Positions 9,150 through 16,793 of a stretch of 54,058 nucleotides of DNA are shown one piece after another; position 1 is the first letter of the stretch; every line of letters starts with the position of its first letter. The DNA is taken from assembly GCA_016928235.1 (NCBI GenBank), contig JAFGLD010000211.1, positions 1 to 54,058 on the forward strand, given 5' to 3'. The notes under the pieces are model-generated. The model saw only the letters and a program-made list of their open reading frames with translations. It was not told the DNA's origin and did no database searches. The DNA comes from Anaerolineae bacterium (GTDB taxonomy: Bacteria; Chloroflexota; Anaerolineae; Aggregatilineales; UBA3940). The translations under genes were made by a program, and so were the position numbers.

Positions 9150-9377
9150 CCTTGTCCTACGTTATTCCAACTCTAACGCGACACTAGAGCCATGTATAGT
9201 ACCACATAGGGCCAATTATGGCAGGCAAGGCAGCAAATCCCGGTTTGACACAGTAAGCCTTACCATTCGCCAACACCTTCGCCAAAATCAGGAAATCGAA
9301 ACAGTGTCAGGCGCACCGGGATTATGAACACAAGCTTGAGCTCGACCTTGGGCGTTGGGAACCACTCGCCACACCTG

Positions 9378-9403
9378 TGGATTCCCGCTTGCGCGGGAAT
9401 GAC
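9378..9403. repeat. GTCATTCCCGC palindromic repeat, copy 2
   Basis: TGGATTCCCGC ... GCGGGAATGAC, the reverse orientation of copy 1. Arms ATTCCCGC/GCGGGAAT are exact. Confidence 0.65.
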
Positions 9404-9447
9404 AAATTTGGCAGTAACTACTCAGCTTGGTCTCCGGACGAAATCGA

Positions 9448-9468
9448 GTGATGGGTGATGGGTGATGA
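9448..9468. repeat. heptamer repeat tract
   Basis: Three units: GTGATGG, GTGATGG, GTGATGA. Confidence 0.6.
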
Positions 9469-9550
9469 GCATTAGTTCACAGTTGACAAACCAAGTGAAC
9501 AGATTGATTGCTCACTCGATGCTCTTGATATCAGTTTTTAGCTGTAAACC

Positions 9551-9564
9551 CATCACTCATCACT
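9551..9564. repeat. heptamer repeat, two units
   Basis: CATCACT repeated twice, followed by a weakly similar GTCAGCA. Confidence 0.45.
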
Positions 9565-9949
9565 GTCAGCAGGTGACGCCATATAGCTGAATAGTTACAT
9601 TTGGCAAAGATATTAACACTTTTACTCGTCACTTTACCCACCAGGCAAAAACGTATCCGTCCACCGGTCAAACTCATCACCTTGGCCCAAATTTCCCATC
9701 GAACGTGCTCTGGCCTACAATAAGCTCACACCACAACGGCCATCCCCGATTCGACACAGTGTGTAGAATAATGCTTTCTGAATAAGGCGTTTCATCGTAG
9801 TATGCAGGGAGAAACCGATGAGATTTTTCCTGGGTTGCTGCTGACATTTGTACTCAAAACTCGCACGCGCACCCTAAAATAATCCCTGTCCCAAATTTCT
9901 AAAGCGAGAATTACAGTTCTTCAATCGTCAATTGAAAGGTAAGACCCAG

Positions 9950-11170
9950 ATGCAGATCGCGCTGCTGCACTATTCCGCGCCACCGGTGGTCGGGGGCGTC
10001 GAGAGCGTGTTAGGGCACCACACCCGGCTGATGACAACGGCGGGACACCATGTGCGGATCATCGCTGGGCGCGGAGAGCAGGTCGATGAGCGAATCACGT
10101 TCGTCCACATGCCCTTGGTCGATTCGCGCCACCCGGACATCGAGGCTGCCAAAGCGGAGCTGGATGCCGGGCGCGTGCCGGACGCGTTCGGTGGATTGGT
10201 AACGACTATCGAGATGGCGCTTAGGGATGCCCTTCAAGGCGTCGATGTGCTCATCGCTCACAATGTCTGCTCTCTCGCCAAGAACCTGGCGCTGACGGCA
10301 GCACTCAAAAGCATAGTCGATGCCGGAACCGGGCCGCGCCTTATTGTGTGGCACCACGACCTGGCCTGGACAACGCCACGATATCGAGCTGAGCTGCACG
10401 ATGGCTATCCGTGGGATCTCCTGCGAACAGCATGGCCCGGCGTCACACAGGTGGTCGTCTCTGAGCTTCGACGGCGCGAGCTGGCTGAGCTGATGAGTAT
10501 ACCGGACGGGCAGATTACCGTCGTCCCTAATGGCCTCGATGCCGAAACCTTCCTCAAGCTGGAGCCTCAAACGCGAGAGTTAGCAGGTCAGATCGATTGG
10601 CAGACGGCAGCGCCGCTGCTGCTTCTGCCGGTGCGCATCACGCCCCGTAAGAATATCGAGCTGGCCCTGCGCATCCTGGCCGCGCTGCGCGAGAGCTGCC
10701 CGGATGCCGCGTTGGTGGTGACCGGCCCGCCCGGCCCACACAACCCGGCCAACGCCGAATACTTCGCCCGGCTGAAGGCTCTCCGCGCCGATCTGGGTTT
10801 GGAGGGCGCGGCGCATTTTCTGGCCGAGTTGGTCGATGCCTACCTGCCCGACGCAGTAATCGCCGATTTCTACCGTCTGGCCGACGCGCTGATCATGCCC
10901 AGCCGCGAGGAGGGCTTTGGCATTCCAATCATCGAGGCGGGGTTGGCACGGCTGCCGATCTTCTGCACCGATATCTCACCGCTGCAGGCTCTAGCCGGCA
11001 AAGAAGCGGTATACTTTTCACCGGATGCCGATCCACGTGACGTGGCCAATCTCATCGCCGACAAACTGACCGGCGACGCCACGTACCGGTTACGGCGTCG
11101 AGTGCGCTGTGCCTACACCTGGCAAGGGGTCTATACAGAGCGAATCGCGCCGCTTCTAGGGAAAGAATAA
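9950..11170 (+). CDS. GT4-family glycosyltransferase (possible mannosylglucosylglycerate synthase)
   Basis: Retaining GT-B glycosyltransferase of about 406 aa. The N-terminal domain opens with the acceptor-side glycine loop (SAPPVVGGVE). The C-terminal domain has the nucleotide-sugar region with PVRITPRKNIELAL and the catalytic-site motif EEGFGIPIIEAG (EX7E type). It ends three bases before the Usp-GpgS fusion gene, so the two are almost certainly one operon. GT4 enzymes beside GpgS in other bacteria add mannose or glucose to (phospho)glucosylglycerate, so a similar role is inferred here; specificity is not readable. I chose the ATG at 9950, which has GAAAGG ten bases upstream, over an in-frame TTG at 9932. 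Confidence 0.9.
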   Translation: MQIALLHYSAPPVVGGVESVLGHHTRLMTTAGHHVRIIAGRGEQVDERITFVHMPLVDSRHPDIEAAKAELDAGRVPDAFGGLVTTIEMALRDALQGVDVLIAHNVCSLAKNLALTAALKSIVDAGTGPRLIVWHHDLAWTTPRYRAELHDGYPWDLLRTAWPGVTQVVVSELRRRELAELMSIPDGQITVVPNGLDAETFLKLEPQTRELAGQIDWQTAAPLLLLPVRITPRKNIELALRILAALRESCPDAALVVTGPPGPHNPANAEYFARLKALRADLGLEGAAHFLAELVDAYLPDAVIADFYRLADALIMPSREEGFGIPIIEAGLARLPIFCTDISPLQALAGKEAVYFSPDADPRDVANLIADKLTGDATYRLRRRVRCAYTWQGVYTERIAPLLGKE

Positions 11171-11173
11171 TCG

Positions 11174-13024
11174 ATGAAAAAAAGACAGCGGGGATTTGCG
11201 CCTTTCCGCAAGGTACTGGTCCCGGTTATCCACGGCTGCAATCCGCTGCCGGCGCTGACAGCAGCACGCCTGGTCGCAGGGCAGGGAACCGTGTTGCTGG
11301 TCGGTTTTGTGAGGGTAGTAGAAAAAGAATCGCTTAGCGTAGGAGCCGTCCCTGCTCGCGAAGTCCGGGCAACGCTGCGCAAGCTCACCACCGGCGAGCA
11401 CAGTCGCTACCGGGCCCGCGTGCGCGTCTCGCACACCCCCTGGCAGGAACTGGTGGCTCTGGTCGAGGAGGAGAACCCCGACCTGCTGATGCTGGAATGG
11501 CCATGCGCGTTCGGGGCACTCGGCGTGGCGCCGGAGATCGCGCTGGCACATCCTCCTTGCGATATCGTGCTTGTTCGAGGCCCCATTCCGGGCCAACCTG
11601 AGCACATTCTAACCCCACTGCGGGGTGGTCCCTACGCCGAGCTCGCTTTGAGGTTGGCGCTGGCGGCAACACATTCGGCACATGCCAGAGTGACATCGCT
11701 GCACGTTCGCTCGCCACTGCCGGATGCTCAATCTACAGGCACGGCCAGGCCGGAAGCTGCTTTTCGCGGACTGGCCCGTGTCTTGGCCAATCTGCCGGAA
11801 GTCAGCCAGCGTTACGTCGATACGGATGATCCTATCGGGACGATCATCGCCGTCTCGCGCGAGGCTGACTTGTTGATCATGGGTGCTTCTGTGCCGTCGA
11901 CCGACTCTGACGAACCGCTGGGAGAAGTTGCCGACCAGGTATTACGGGAGAGCCCTGCCGGTCTGTTGATGGTCAGAACAAAGCGTCCTATGCCCTCCGA
12001 AGTAGCCAGTGAGGCTGCCGGGCAAACGGCTATCTCGGTGCTGGTAGACAAATGGTTTGCCGAAAACACCTACCACGCCGACGAGTTTGCCGATCTCCAC
12101 CGGCTGGTCACCCTCAAAGAGCAGCAGAAGGTTACGATCAGCCTGGCTCTGCCCGCGTTGAACGAAGAGGAAACCGTCGGCGGCGTCATCACGATGATCA
12201 AAACGGCTCTGATGGACGAGGTTCCGCTGCTCGACGAGATCGTCCTGATCGATTCCAATTCGACCGACCGGACGCGGGAGATCGCGGCAGATCTAGGCAT
12301 ACCGGTGCATATTCACCAGAAGACGCTGCCGCAGTATGGCGCCCGGTGCGGCAAAGGTGAAGCGTTATGGAAGAGCCTGTTCGTGACACGTGGCGACATC
12401 GTGCTCTGGATCGATACCGACATCATCAACATCCACCCTCGTTTCGTGTATGGACTGCTGGGCCCAATGCTCCTCAGCCCGCGCATTTCGTTTGTGAAGG
12501 GGTTTTACCGGCGCCCACTCAAGGTGGGCAGCAGGATGCAGGCCGGCGGCGGTGGACGTGTCACCGAGCTGGCAGCTCGGCCACTGTTGAACCTGTTCTA
12601 CCCGGAGCTTTCGGGCGTCGTCCAGCCGCTGTCCGGAGAATACGGTGGGCGTCGTAGCGCGTTGGAGCAGCTTCCGTTCTATTCCGGCTATGGTGTCGAG
12701 ACCGGCCTGCTGATCGGGATGTTCGAGAAGTTCGGGCTGTCGACCATCGCCCAGGTCGATCTGCTCGAACGCATTCATCGCAACCAACCGCTGGAGCCCT
12801 TGAGTAAGATGTCGTTCGCCATCATCCAGACAGTTATCCATAAGCTGGAGTCGCGCTATGGGCAGGCCATGCTGGAGGATGTCAACAAGACCATGAAGCT
12901 GATCCGTTATGACAACGAGCAGTTCTTTTTGGAGATCGAGGAGATTGCCGAGCTGGAGCGTCCGCCGATGATCGAAGTGCCGGAGTATGTCAGGCAGAAT
13001 GAGAGAATCGCTCAGCGTGAATGA
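11174..13024 (+). CDS. Usp-Usp-glucosyl-3-phosphoglycerate synthase fusion protein
   Basis: 616-aa chain with three parts. Residues ~10-130 and ~144-264 each have a universal-stress-protein fold (KVLVPVIHG ... CDIVLVRG; ILTPLRGG ... GLLMVRTKR, including LLIMGAS). Residues ~315-600 match glucosyl-3-phosphoglycerate synthase (GT81): PALNEEE near 326, the metal-binding WIDTDI near 412, then FVKGFYRRP, GGGGRVTEL, LLNLFYPELSG and SGEYGGRR. Known GpgS proteins are single-domain (~300-330 aa), move glucose from a nucleotide donor to 3-phosphoglycerate, and start compatible-solute or polysaccharide-primer synthesis. The Usp part could sense ATP/AMP and tune the enzyme (inference). Upstream partner is a GT4 enzyme; the 3' end overlaps the convergent gene by 13 bases. 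Confidence 0.92.
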   Translation: MKKRQRGFAPFRKVLVPVIHGCNPLPALTAARLVAGQGTVLLVGFVRVVEKESLSVGAVPAREVRATLRKLTTGEHSRYRARVRVSHTPWQELVALVEEENPDLLMLEWPCAFGALGVAPEIALAHPPCDIVLVRGPIPGQPEHILTPLRGGPYAELALRLALAATHSAHARVTSLHVRSPLPDAQSTGTARPEAAFRGLARVLANLPEVSQRYVDTDDPIGTIIAVSREADLLIMGASVPSTDSDEPLGEVADQVLRESPAGLLMVRTKRPMPSEVASEAAGQTAISVLVDKWFAENTYHADEFADLHRLVTLKEQQKVTISLALPALNEEETVGGVITMIKTALMDEVPLLDEIVLIDSNSTDRTREIAADLGIPVHIHQKTLPQYGARCGKGEALWKSLFVTRGDIVLWIDTDIINIHPRFVYGLLGPMLLSPRISFVKGFYRRPLKVGSRMQAGGGGRVTELAARPLLNLFYPELSGVVQPLSGEYGGRRSALEQLPFYSGYGVETGLLIGMFEKFGLSTIAQVDLLERIHRNQPLEPLSKMSFAIIQTVIHKLESRYGQAMLEDVNKTMKLIRYDNEQFFLEIEEIAELERPPMIEVPEYVRQNERIAQRE

Positions 13025-14157
13025 GGCGTGTATGAGCCGCTGTGCAGCCACTCTTTGAGCGTGCCCCGGCAGAGCGCGCGCTCGAAGTAGCCACCGGAGA
13101 GAGCCAGATCATCATAGCCTTTTTCCAGCAAAACCTCGATCAGCGGCTCGATTTGCCGTCCGTAGTGCTCCATACACGCCTGTGGATGAATGCCGGGCCA
13201 GGAATAACAGGATACGACCGTCCGGCGGTGCTGAGAGGGGATGGTCGCCGGTACAGTCTTATCCCAGCCGGGGTCGGTCGGCGAGAAAATATATTGGTTT
13301 AGATTTCCCTGCGGGATGCCTTCGATGCCACGCACGACAGGCGGGTGATCGTCTAGAAGGTAGGGATCGACGGACAGATCGGCAATGACGGCGTGTTCGG
13401 GCAGCCAGTCGATCCAGTCGTTGGGGATGACCGGCTTCGACGGATCTCTGCGCTGGGTGGCATCGACCAGGATGTCGGCTTCTTTCATCAGGGTTTCCAT
13501 CAGTTCTGAATTGCCAGAGATGTTGCGCCCGATCGTCATGGCCAGCGCACCTGGCCCACCAGCAGCGATGTGCTCGGTGTTGCGCTCGATGTTGCCCAGC
13601 TTGGTGGCCGCCTCTACAGCGTGCTTTCCGACCATCCCCGCGCCGAGGATGAGTACGCGGATTGGCTGACCGTCCGGTCGCTTCAGCTCGGGCCACCGCC
13701 CGCTCAAAACATCGAAGGCTACCTCCAGACCATTCCAGGCCACCGCTCGCATATTTTCCACCAGACGGATATTTTGACTGTTGACGATGCTGTCCAGCGA
13801 GATCGCTTTGATGCCGCCGTCAATCAACCTCTCAACACGCCTGGGACGGGTCGGGAAGTGCAGCATCGAGATGAGCACTGCTCCGGAGCGTATCAGCTCG
13901 AACTCTTTCGGGCTTGGCGAGCGTAAGACGATCACGATATCCTGTTGATAGGCCTCTTCGTGGCCGCACATGTGCACAGCTTCGTTGCCCAGCTTGTAAT
14001 CATCAAACAGATAGCCACTGCGGGATCCATATCCTTCCTCGATCGATACGGTCACCCCGAGATTGGCAATCAATTGGATGAAGTTAGGCAAGAAGACCCG
14101 TTTTTCCCCGTGCTCCTTCATCATTCGTGGAAATCCGACAGTGGCAAATACAGGCAT
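13012..14157 (-). CDS. alanine dehydrogenase/PNT-family NAD(P)-binding protein, copy B
   Basis: 381-aa protein of the alanine dehydrogenase / pyridine-nucleotide transhydrogenase alpha fold. The N-terminal domain is followed by a Rossmann domain with the dinucleotide motif LILGAGMVGKHA (near 170-181), and the chain ends with SCYSWPGIHPQACMEHYG. Real substrate unknown: alanine, lysine/saccharopine-like or another amino acid are all possible. It is clearly paralogous to the next upstream gene (14359-15510), sharing RPRRVERL/RPDRVADL, the RLVEN(M/L)(R/Q)AVAWNG segment, DILVDATQR/DILIDATQR, and the PQGNLNQY(I/V)F area. Order on the minus strand is copy A then copy B, separated by 201 bases that contain an inverted repeat. 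The end overlaps the Usp-GpgS gene tail-to-tail by 13 bases. Confidence 0.78.
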   Translation of the reverse strand: MPVFATVGFPRMMKEHGEKRVFLPNFIQLIANLGVTVSIEEGYGSRSGYLFDDYKLGNEAVHMCGHEEAYQQDIVIVLRSPSPKEFELIRSGAVLISMLHFPTRPRRVERLIDGGIKAISLDSIVNSQNIRLVENMRAVAWNGLEVAFDVLSGRWPELKRPDGQPIRVLILGAGMVGKHAVEAATKLGNIERNTEHIAAGGPGALAMTIGRNISGNSELMETLMKEADILVDATQRRDPSKPVIPNDWIDWLPEHAVIADLSVDPYLLDDHPPVVRGIEGIPQGNLNQYIFSPTDPGWDKTVPATIPSQHRRTVVSCYSWPGIHPQACMEHYGRQIEPLIEVLLEKGYDDLALSGGYFERALCRGTLKEWLHSGSYTPHSR

Positions 14158-14256
14158 AGGATGGGCTCCCCTGAAAACAGTGATGAGTGACGAGTCAAAA
14201 AGCTATTTTCATCCTCTTGGGTGAGCTTTTGCCCATGAGCCGCTCTCTTGGAAATG

Positions 14257-14338
14257 TAGCTTTTCAGAAAACGTTCTGGACTGCTTTGTACTCACAAGGG
14301 ATACCGACTTTGTTTAGATCATTATCTGACAAGCTATA
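14257..14338. repeat. TAGCTTTTCAG inverted-repeat element, copy 1
   Basis: Left arm TAGCTTTTCAG (14257-14267), right arm CTGACAAGCTATA (14326-14338), one mismatch in the arms. A second copy with perfect 13-bp arms is at 44295-44365. It sits in the gap between the two paralogous dehydrogenase genes. Confidence 0.55.
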
Positions 14339-14358
14339 GCGATGAGCAACGAGTCAGG

Positions 14359-15510
14359 TCATCTAGCCCACCGTGATAACATGGATCGCGCAATCGCGCG
14401 ATGGAAATACTTTCCCTGTGGGTCGATCTTTTCCAGGCCGCCTGCCTCGACGATATTGCGAAGCAGCGGGCGGACTTGCTGGCCATAGATATGCATGCAG
14501 CGTCGCGGGTAAATGCCCGGCCAGGAATAACAGGAAACCGCCATACGCCGGTGGGTCTTATCGATGCAATCCGGCACGGTGGTATCCCAGGCAGGATCAT
14601 CGGGAGGGAAGACGTATTGATCGAGGTTGCCATGGGGGATGCCCTCGATGCCCTTAACGGATTCCGGATCCTGATCGCACTGGTAAGGGTCGACGCAGAG
14701 ATCGAGCAGCACAGCGTGAACCGGCATCTCTCCGATCCAGCGATTAGGAATGACGCAGCGTGACGGATCGATGCGCTGAGTAGCATCGATCAAGATGTCC
14801 GTCTGCCTCAAATGATCGAGCATGAATGCTTCACGTGATGTGAGATCATAATCGAGAGCGGTGATCTGAACGCCGGGCACCCCTTTATCCGCCAATCGAT
14901 CACGCAGTTTGGGATTGCCATAGCGTGTTGCCGCCTGCGCGACGTGACTGCCGACGCCACCCACCCCCACCAGCATCACCCGGACAGGTGGGCGCTCCGG
15001 GCTGGCTAACCCAGGCGATGGGTAAGTGTTGGATAGCGCGTTAAATGCCGCCTCAACGCCGTTCCAGGCTACAGCCTGTAGATTTTCTACCAGGCGGCGC
15101 CCCATGTCATCCACAACCGCATCGAGCGAAACCACTTCCAGACCGCGTTCTTGCAGATCGGCAACACGATCCGGTCGCGTCGGGTAATGCGCCATGGTTA
15201 TCAGACAGGCACCTGGCCGCATCAGATCGAGATCGGATGATGAGGGATAGCGGAGCAAGAGAACCAGATCTTGCGCAAAGACCTCTTCGCGCAGACCAAA
15301 ACGTACACGGCCATCCCCGGCGGCTTGGAGGTAATCGTGCTCGCTATATCCTACCCTGCCGCCATATCCGTGTTCCAGAACGATACCGACTTCCAGTTTG
15401 GCAATCACTGAGACAAACGAGGGCAGGAAAGCACGACGTTCTCCCCGCTCCTCGTCCATCTGGGGCAGTCCAATACTGATCGAGTTTTTCATACCCACCG
15501 ATCCTTTCAT
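14359..15510 (-). CDS. alanine dehydrogenase/PNT-family NAD(P)-binding protein, copy A
   Basis: 383-aa paralogue of the downstream gene. It opens with SIGLPQMDEERGERRAFLPSF, corresponding to VGFPRMMKEHGEKRVFLPNF in copy B. It has the Rossmann motif MLVGVGGVGSHVAQAA near 180, the acidic-to-aromatic region DLCVDPYQCDQDPESVKGIEG, and ends with SCYSWPGIYPRRCMHIYG. The family uses NAD(P)(H) for oxidative deamination or hydride transfer; the substrate is not evident. Two divergent copies in tandem suggest either a heteromeric enzyme or two related substrates (inference). Translation could also start at the second Met (MKNSIS, 15492), which is the better match to copy B. Confidence 0.78.
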   Translation of the reverse strand: MKGSVGMKNSISIGLPQMDEERGERRAFLPSFVSVIAKLEVGIVLEHGYGGRVGYSEHDYLQAAGDGRVRFGLREEVFAQDLVLLLRYPSSSDLDLMRPGACLITMAHYPTRPDRVADLQERGLEVVSLDAVVDDMGRRLVENLQAVAWNGVEAAFNALSNTYPSPGLASPERPPVRVMLVGVGGVGSHVAQAATRYGNPKLRDRLADKGVPGVQITALDYDLTSREAFMLDHLRQTDILIDATQRIDPSRCVIPNRWIGEMPVHAVLLDLCVDPYQCDQDPESVKGIEGIPHGNLDQYVFPPDDPAWDTTVPDCIDKTHRRMAVSCYSWPGIYPRRCMHIYGQQVRPLLRNIVEAGGLEKIDPQGKYFHRAIARSMLSRWAR

Positions 15511-15721
15511 CGTCTAGAATCCGATTTTAGTGGCCCTTGAATGGACTTGCAACTGTGCACACACCTGGCTGTGTTCATTTTACGACGCGGAGCACACCGA
15601 GAGTTGTTCGGTTTTTCTCTGCGATCTCAGCGGTCTTTGCGGCAAATCTATGCCTACACACAAAAAAGAACTACGGCAACCAACCGACCTCTGACACGTC
15701 GAACAGTGCAAAACACAGGCT

Positions 15722-15832
15722 AGTACAGTTGGGCGGAAATAGCCCGGCTGCAAAGAATCCCTTCATACCCAACTGTTTAAGTGTTTTGCATGCGGCCATA
15801 ACCGACGGCTTACTTATGCTGCGAAACACTAG
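15722..15832. repeat. 111-bp double-hairpin dispersed repeat, copy 1
   Basis: Shares 111 aligned bases, without gaps and with about a dozen substitutions, with 26055-26165. First hairpin arms are ACAGTTGGG/CCCAACTGT, second AGTGTTTTGCA/TGCGAAACACT (one G-T pair). No open frame is conserved. It could be a non-autonomous mobile element or a structured RNA. Confidence 0.75.
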
Positions 15833-15839
15833 AGAACTT

Positions 15840-15872
15840 GTCACTCAAACGACTTGCGGTCGTTTGAGTGAC
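15840..15872. repeat. perfect 14-bp-arm hairpin
   Basis: GTCACTCAAACGAC, five-base loop, then its exact complement. It lies 8 bases after the 111-bp element. A GAGTTTTAGTTT stretch follows on the plus strand, so a plus-strand terminator is possible, but no plus-strand gene precedes it. Confidence 0.6.
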
Positions 15873-15887
15873 GAGTTTTAGTTTACA

Positions 15888-16281
15888 CTCGATGATCAAG
15901 TTTTTAACATAGACAGGTGATCAGGTTGAGTAAATATGTAAATAGTTAAATATGTAAAGGTGCACCCATGAGAATCTGACTGTAAAGCGTTTTTACGGGA
16001 TGGTACACAGGGTCGTGATATTATTTGTAAACATGTTGAGGAATGACATGACATTCCCGGGCCGGCTTGTCATTCCCGCGCAGGCGGGAATCTACCGGTA
16101 CACAGAGCATTCCCTCAAAGCATTCCGGGTGCTGCCCTGGAGAAGCATGTTCTTTTGCATTGAGGTAGCCCACAAATATCTCGCCTTTTGTCACAACTCA
16201 ATGAACCATCCCGTTTTTACATATTTATGTTTCATGTTTTGCCGGTCACCTTGCCCATAGCACGAAACCTTGATCATCGAG
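15888..16281. repeat. 394-bp fold-back element, copy 1
   Basis: Ends are inverted copies beginning CTCGATGATCAAG. Further in, the pairs TAAATATGTAAA and ACGGGATGGT also recur inverted on the two sides, so the whole element can fold back. TTACA lies directly outside both ends (15883-15887 and 16281-16285), like a 5-bp target-site duplication. A GTCATTCCCGC palindrome (16069-16093) sits near the middle. The related element at 51016-51380 shares the end sequence. No transposase is encoded. Confidence 0.6.
16069..16093. repeat. GTCATTCCCGC palindromic repeat, copy 3
   Basis: GTCATTCCCGC ... GCGGGAATCT at the centre of the fold-back element. Confidence 0.65.
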
Positions 16282-16283
16282 TT

Positions 16284-16325
16284 ACAGCTAACAGCCAACA
16301 GCTAAACGCTAAACGCTAGCCGCTG
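16284..16325. repeat. heptamer repeat tract
   Basis: Six units: ACAGCTA, ACAGCCA, ACAGCTA, AACGCTA, AACGCTA, GCCGCTG. A clear example of the 7-bp periodicity with stepwise drift. Confidence 0.7.
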
Positions 16326-16404
16326 AATAGTTCCGTTCCTCGAACGATTGGGAAGATACTCAGGATGGGCGGAAGGGGACAGGACACGGGGTGGGGAGAC
16401 CAGG

Positions 16405-16448
16405 AGTATGGTAGGAGTATAGCAGCAGTATAGCAGCAGTATGGCAGC
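16405..16448. repeat. 11-bp tandem repeat, four units
   Basis: AGTATGGTAGG, AGTATAGCAGC, AGTATAGCAGC, AGTATGGCAGC. A different period from the 7-bp tracts. Confidence 0.7.
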
Positions 16449-16497
16449 AATAGCGTATATAAGGAGCGCCGTTCGGCCTCACCCCCACGGTGCCGGC

Positions 16498-16610
16498 GTA
16501 TCTTCTCAATAATCTGGGGGGCAACTTCAAGCCCGTTCCTGGTGATCAGTTTTTAGGCGCAAATCACAGGTCGACGGTTAAAAAACTACCCCAAGTTATT
16601 GAGAAGATAC
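16498..16610. repeat. GTATCTTCTC terminal-inverted-repeat element, copy 1 (113 bp)
   Basis: 22-bp arms beginning GTATCTTCTCAATAA and ending in GGGG; the right arm is the complement with two mismatches. Other copies are at 35635-35820 and 50241-50412. The interior shares GGTGATCAGTTTT with copy 2. Confidence 0.7.
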
Positions 16611-16793
16611 TCTCAATGGGCTGTGACAGGTCGGTCGATTGGTCGCGGTCGGATTTCAATCCGACCTACGGTGCGTGGCCAGTAGCCAGCATGACAATTT
16701 GATGTCCAGGCGAAAGTCTTTTACAATGCGCAGGATAGCCAGGTGGTAGTTCTATAACAAATCAGGAAACGGTAAAAACGCGAGGAATATAAC

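Larger units (their letters stand above)
9150..9949. other. 800-bp divergent spacer between mocR and the glycosyltransferase
   Basis: No gene is supported. It separates divergent genes, so promoters for both must lie here, but I cannot place them with confidence. It contains a GTCATTCCCGC-type palindrome (9378-9403), heptamer tracts (9448-9468, 9551-9564) and a degenerate piece near 9515-9540 that resembles the end of the fold-back elements described at 15888 and 51016. Confidence 0.6.
15511..16793. other. 1.3-kb gene-free repeat nest
   Basis: The longest spacer of the window, between divergent genes. Open frames here run through repeats and have no domains. Contents in order: 111-bp double-hairpin element (15722-15832), perfect 14-bp-arm hairpin (15840-15872), 394-bp fold-back element with a palindrome at its centre (15888-16281), heptamer tract (16284-16325), a lone half-site GGAAGATACTCAGGATG (about 16340-16357), four 11-bp tandem units (16405-16448), the GTATCTTCTC element copy 1 (16498-16610) and a GGTCGGATT palindrome (16648-16668). 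Confidence 0.75.

Noticed and set aside
15537..15881. 114-aa plus-strand frame upstream of the dehydrogenase pair
   Set aside because: It runs through the 111-bp element and the perfect hairpin and has no family resemblance; the second copy of the element is not in a matching frame context.
16000..16260. 86-aa plus-strand frame
   Set aside because: It lies wholly inside the fold-back element and contains the REP-like palindrome; no conserved domain.
16284..16448. CRISPR-like array
   Set aside because: Units are 7 or 11 bp, directly adjacent without spacers, and degenerate; no cas gene in the window.
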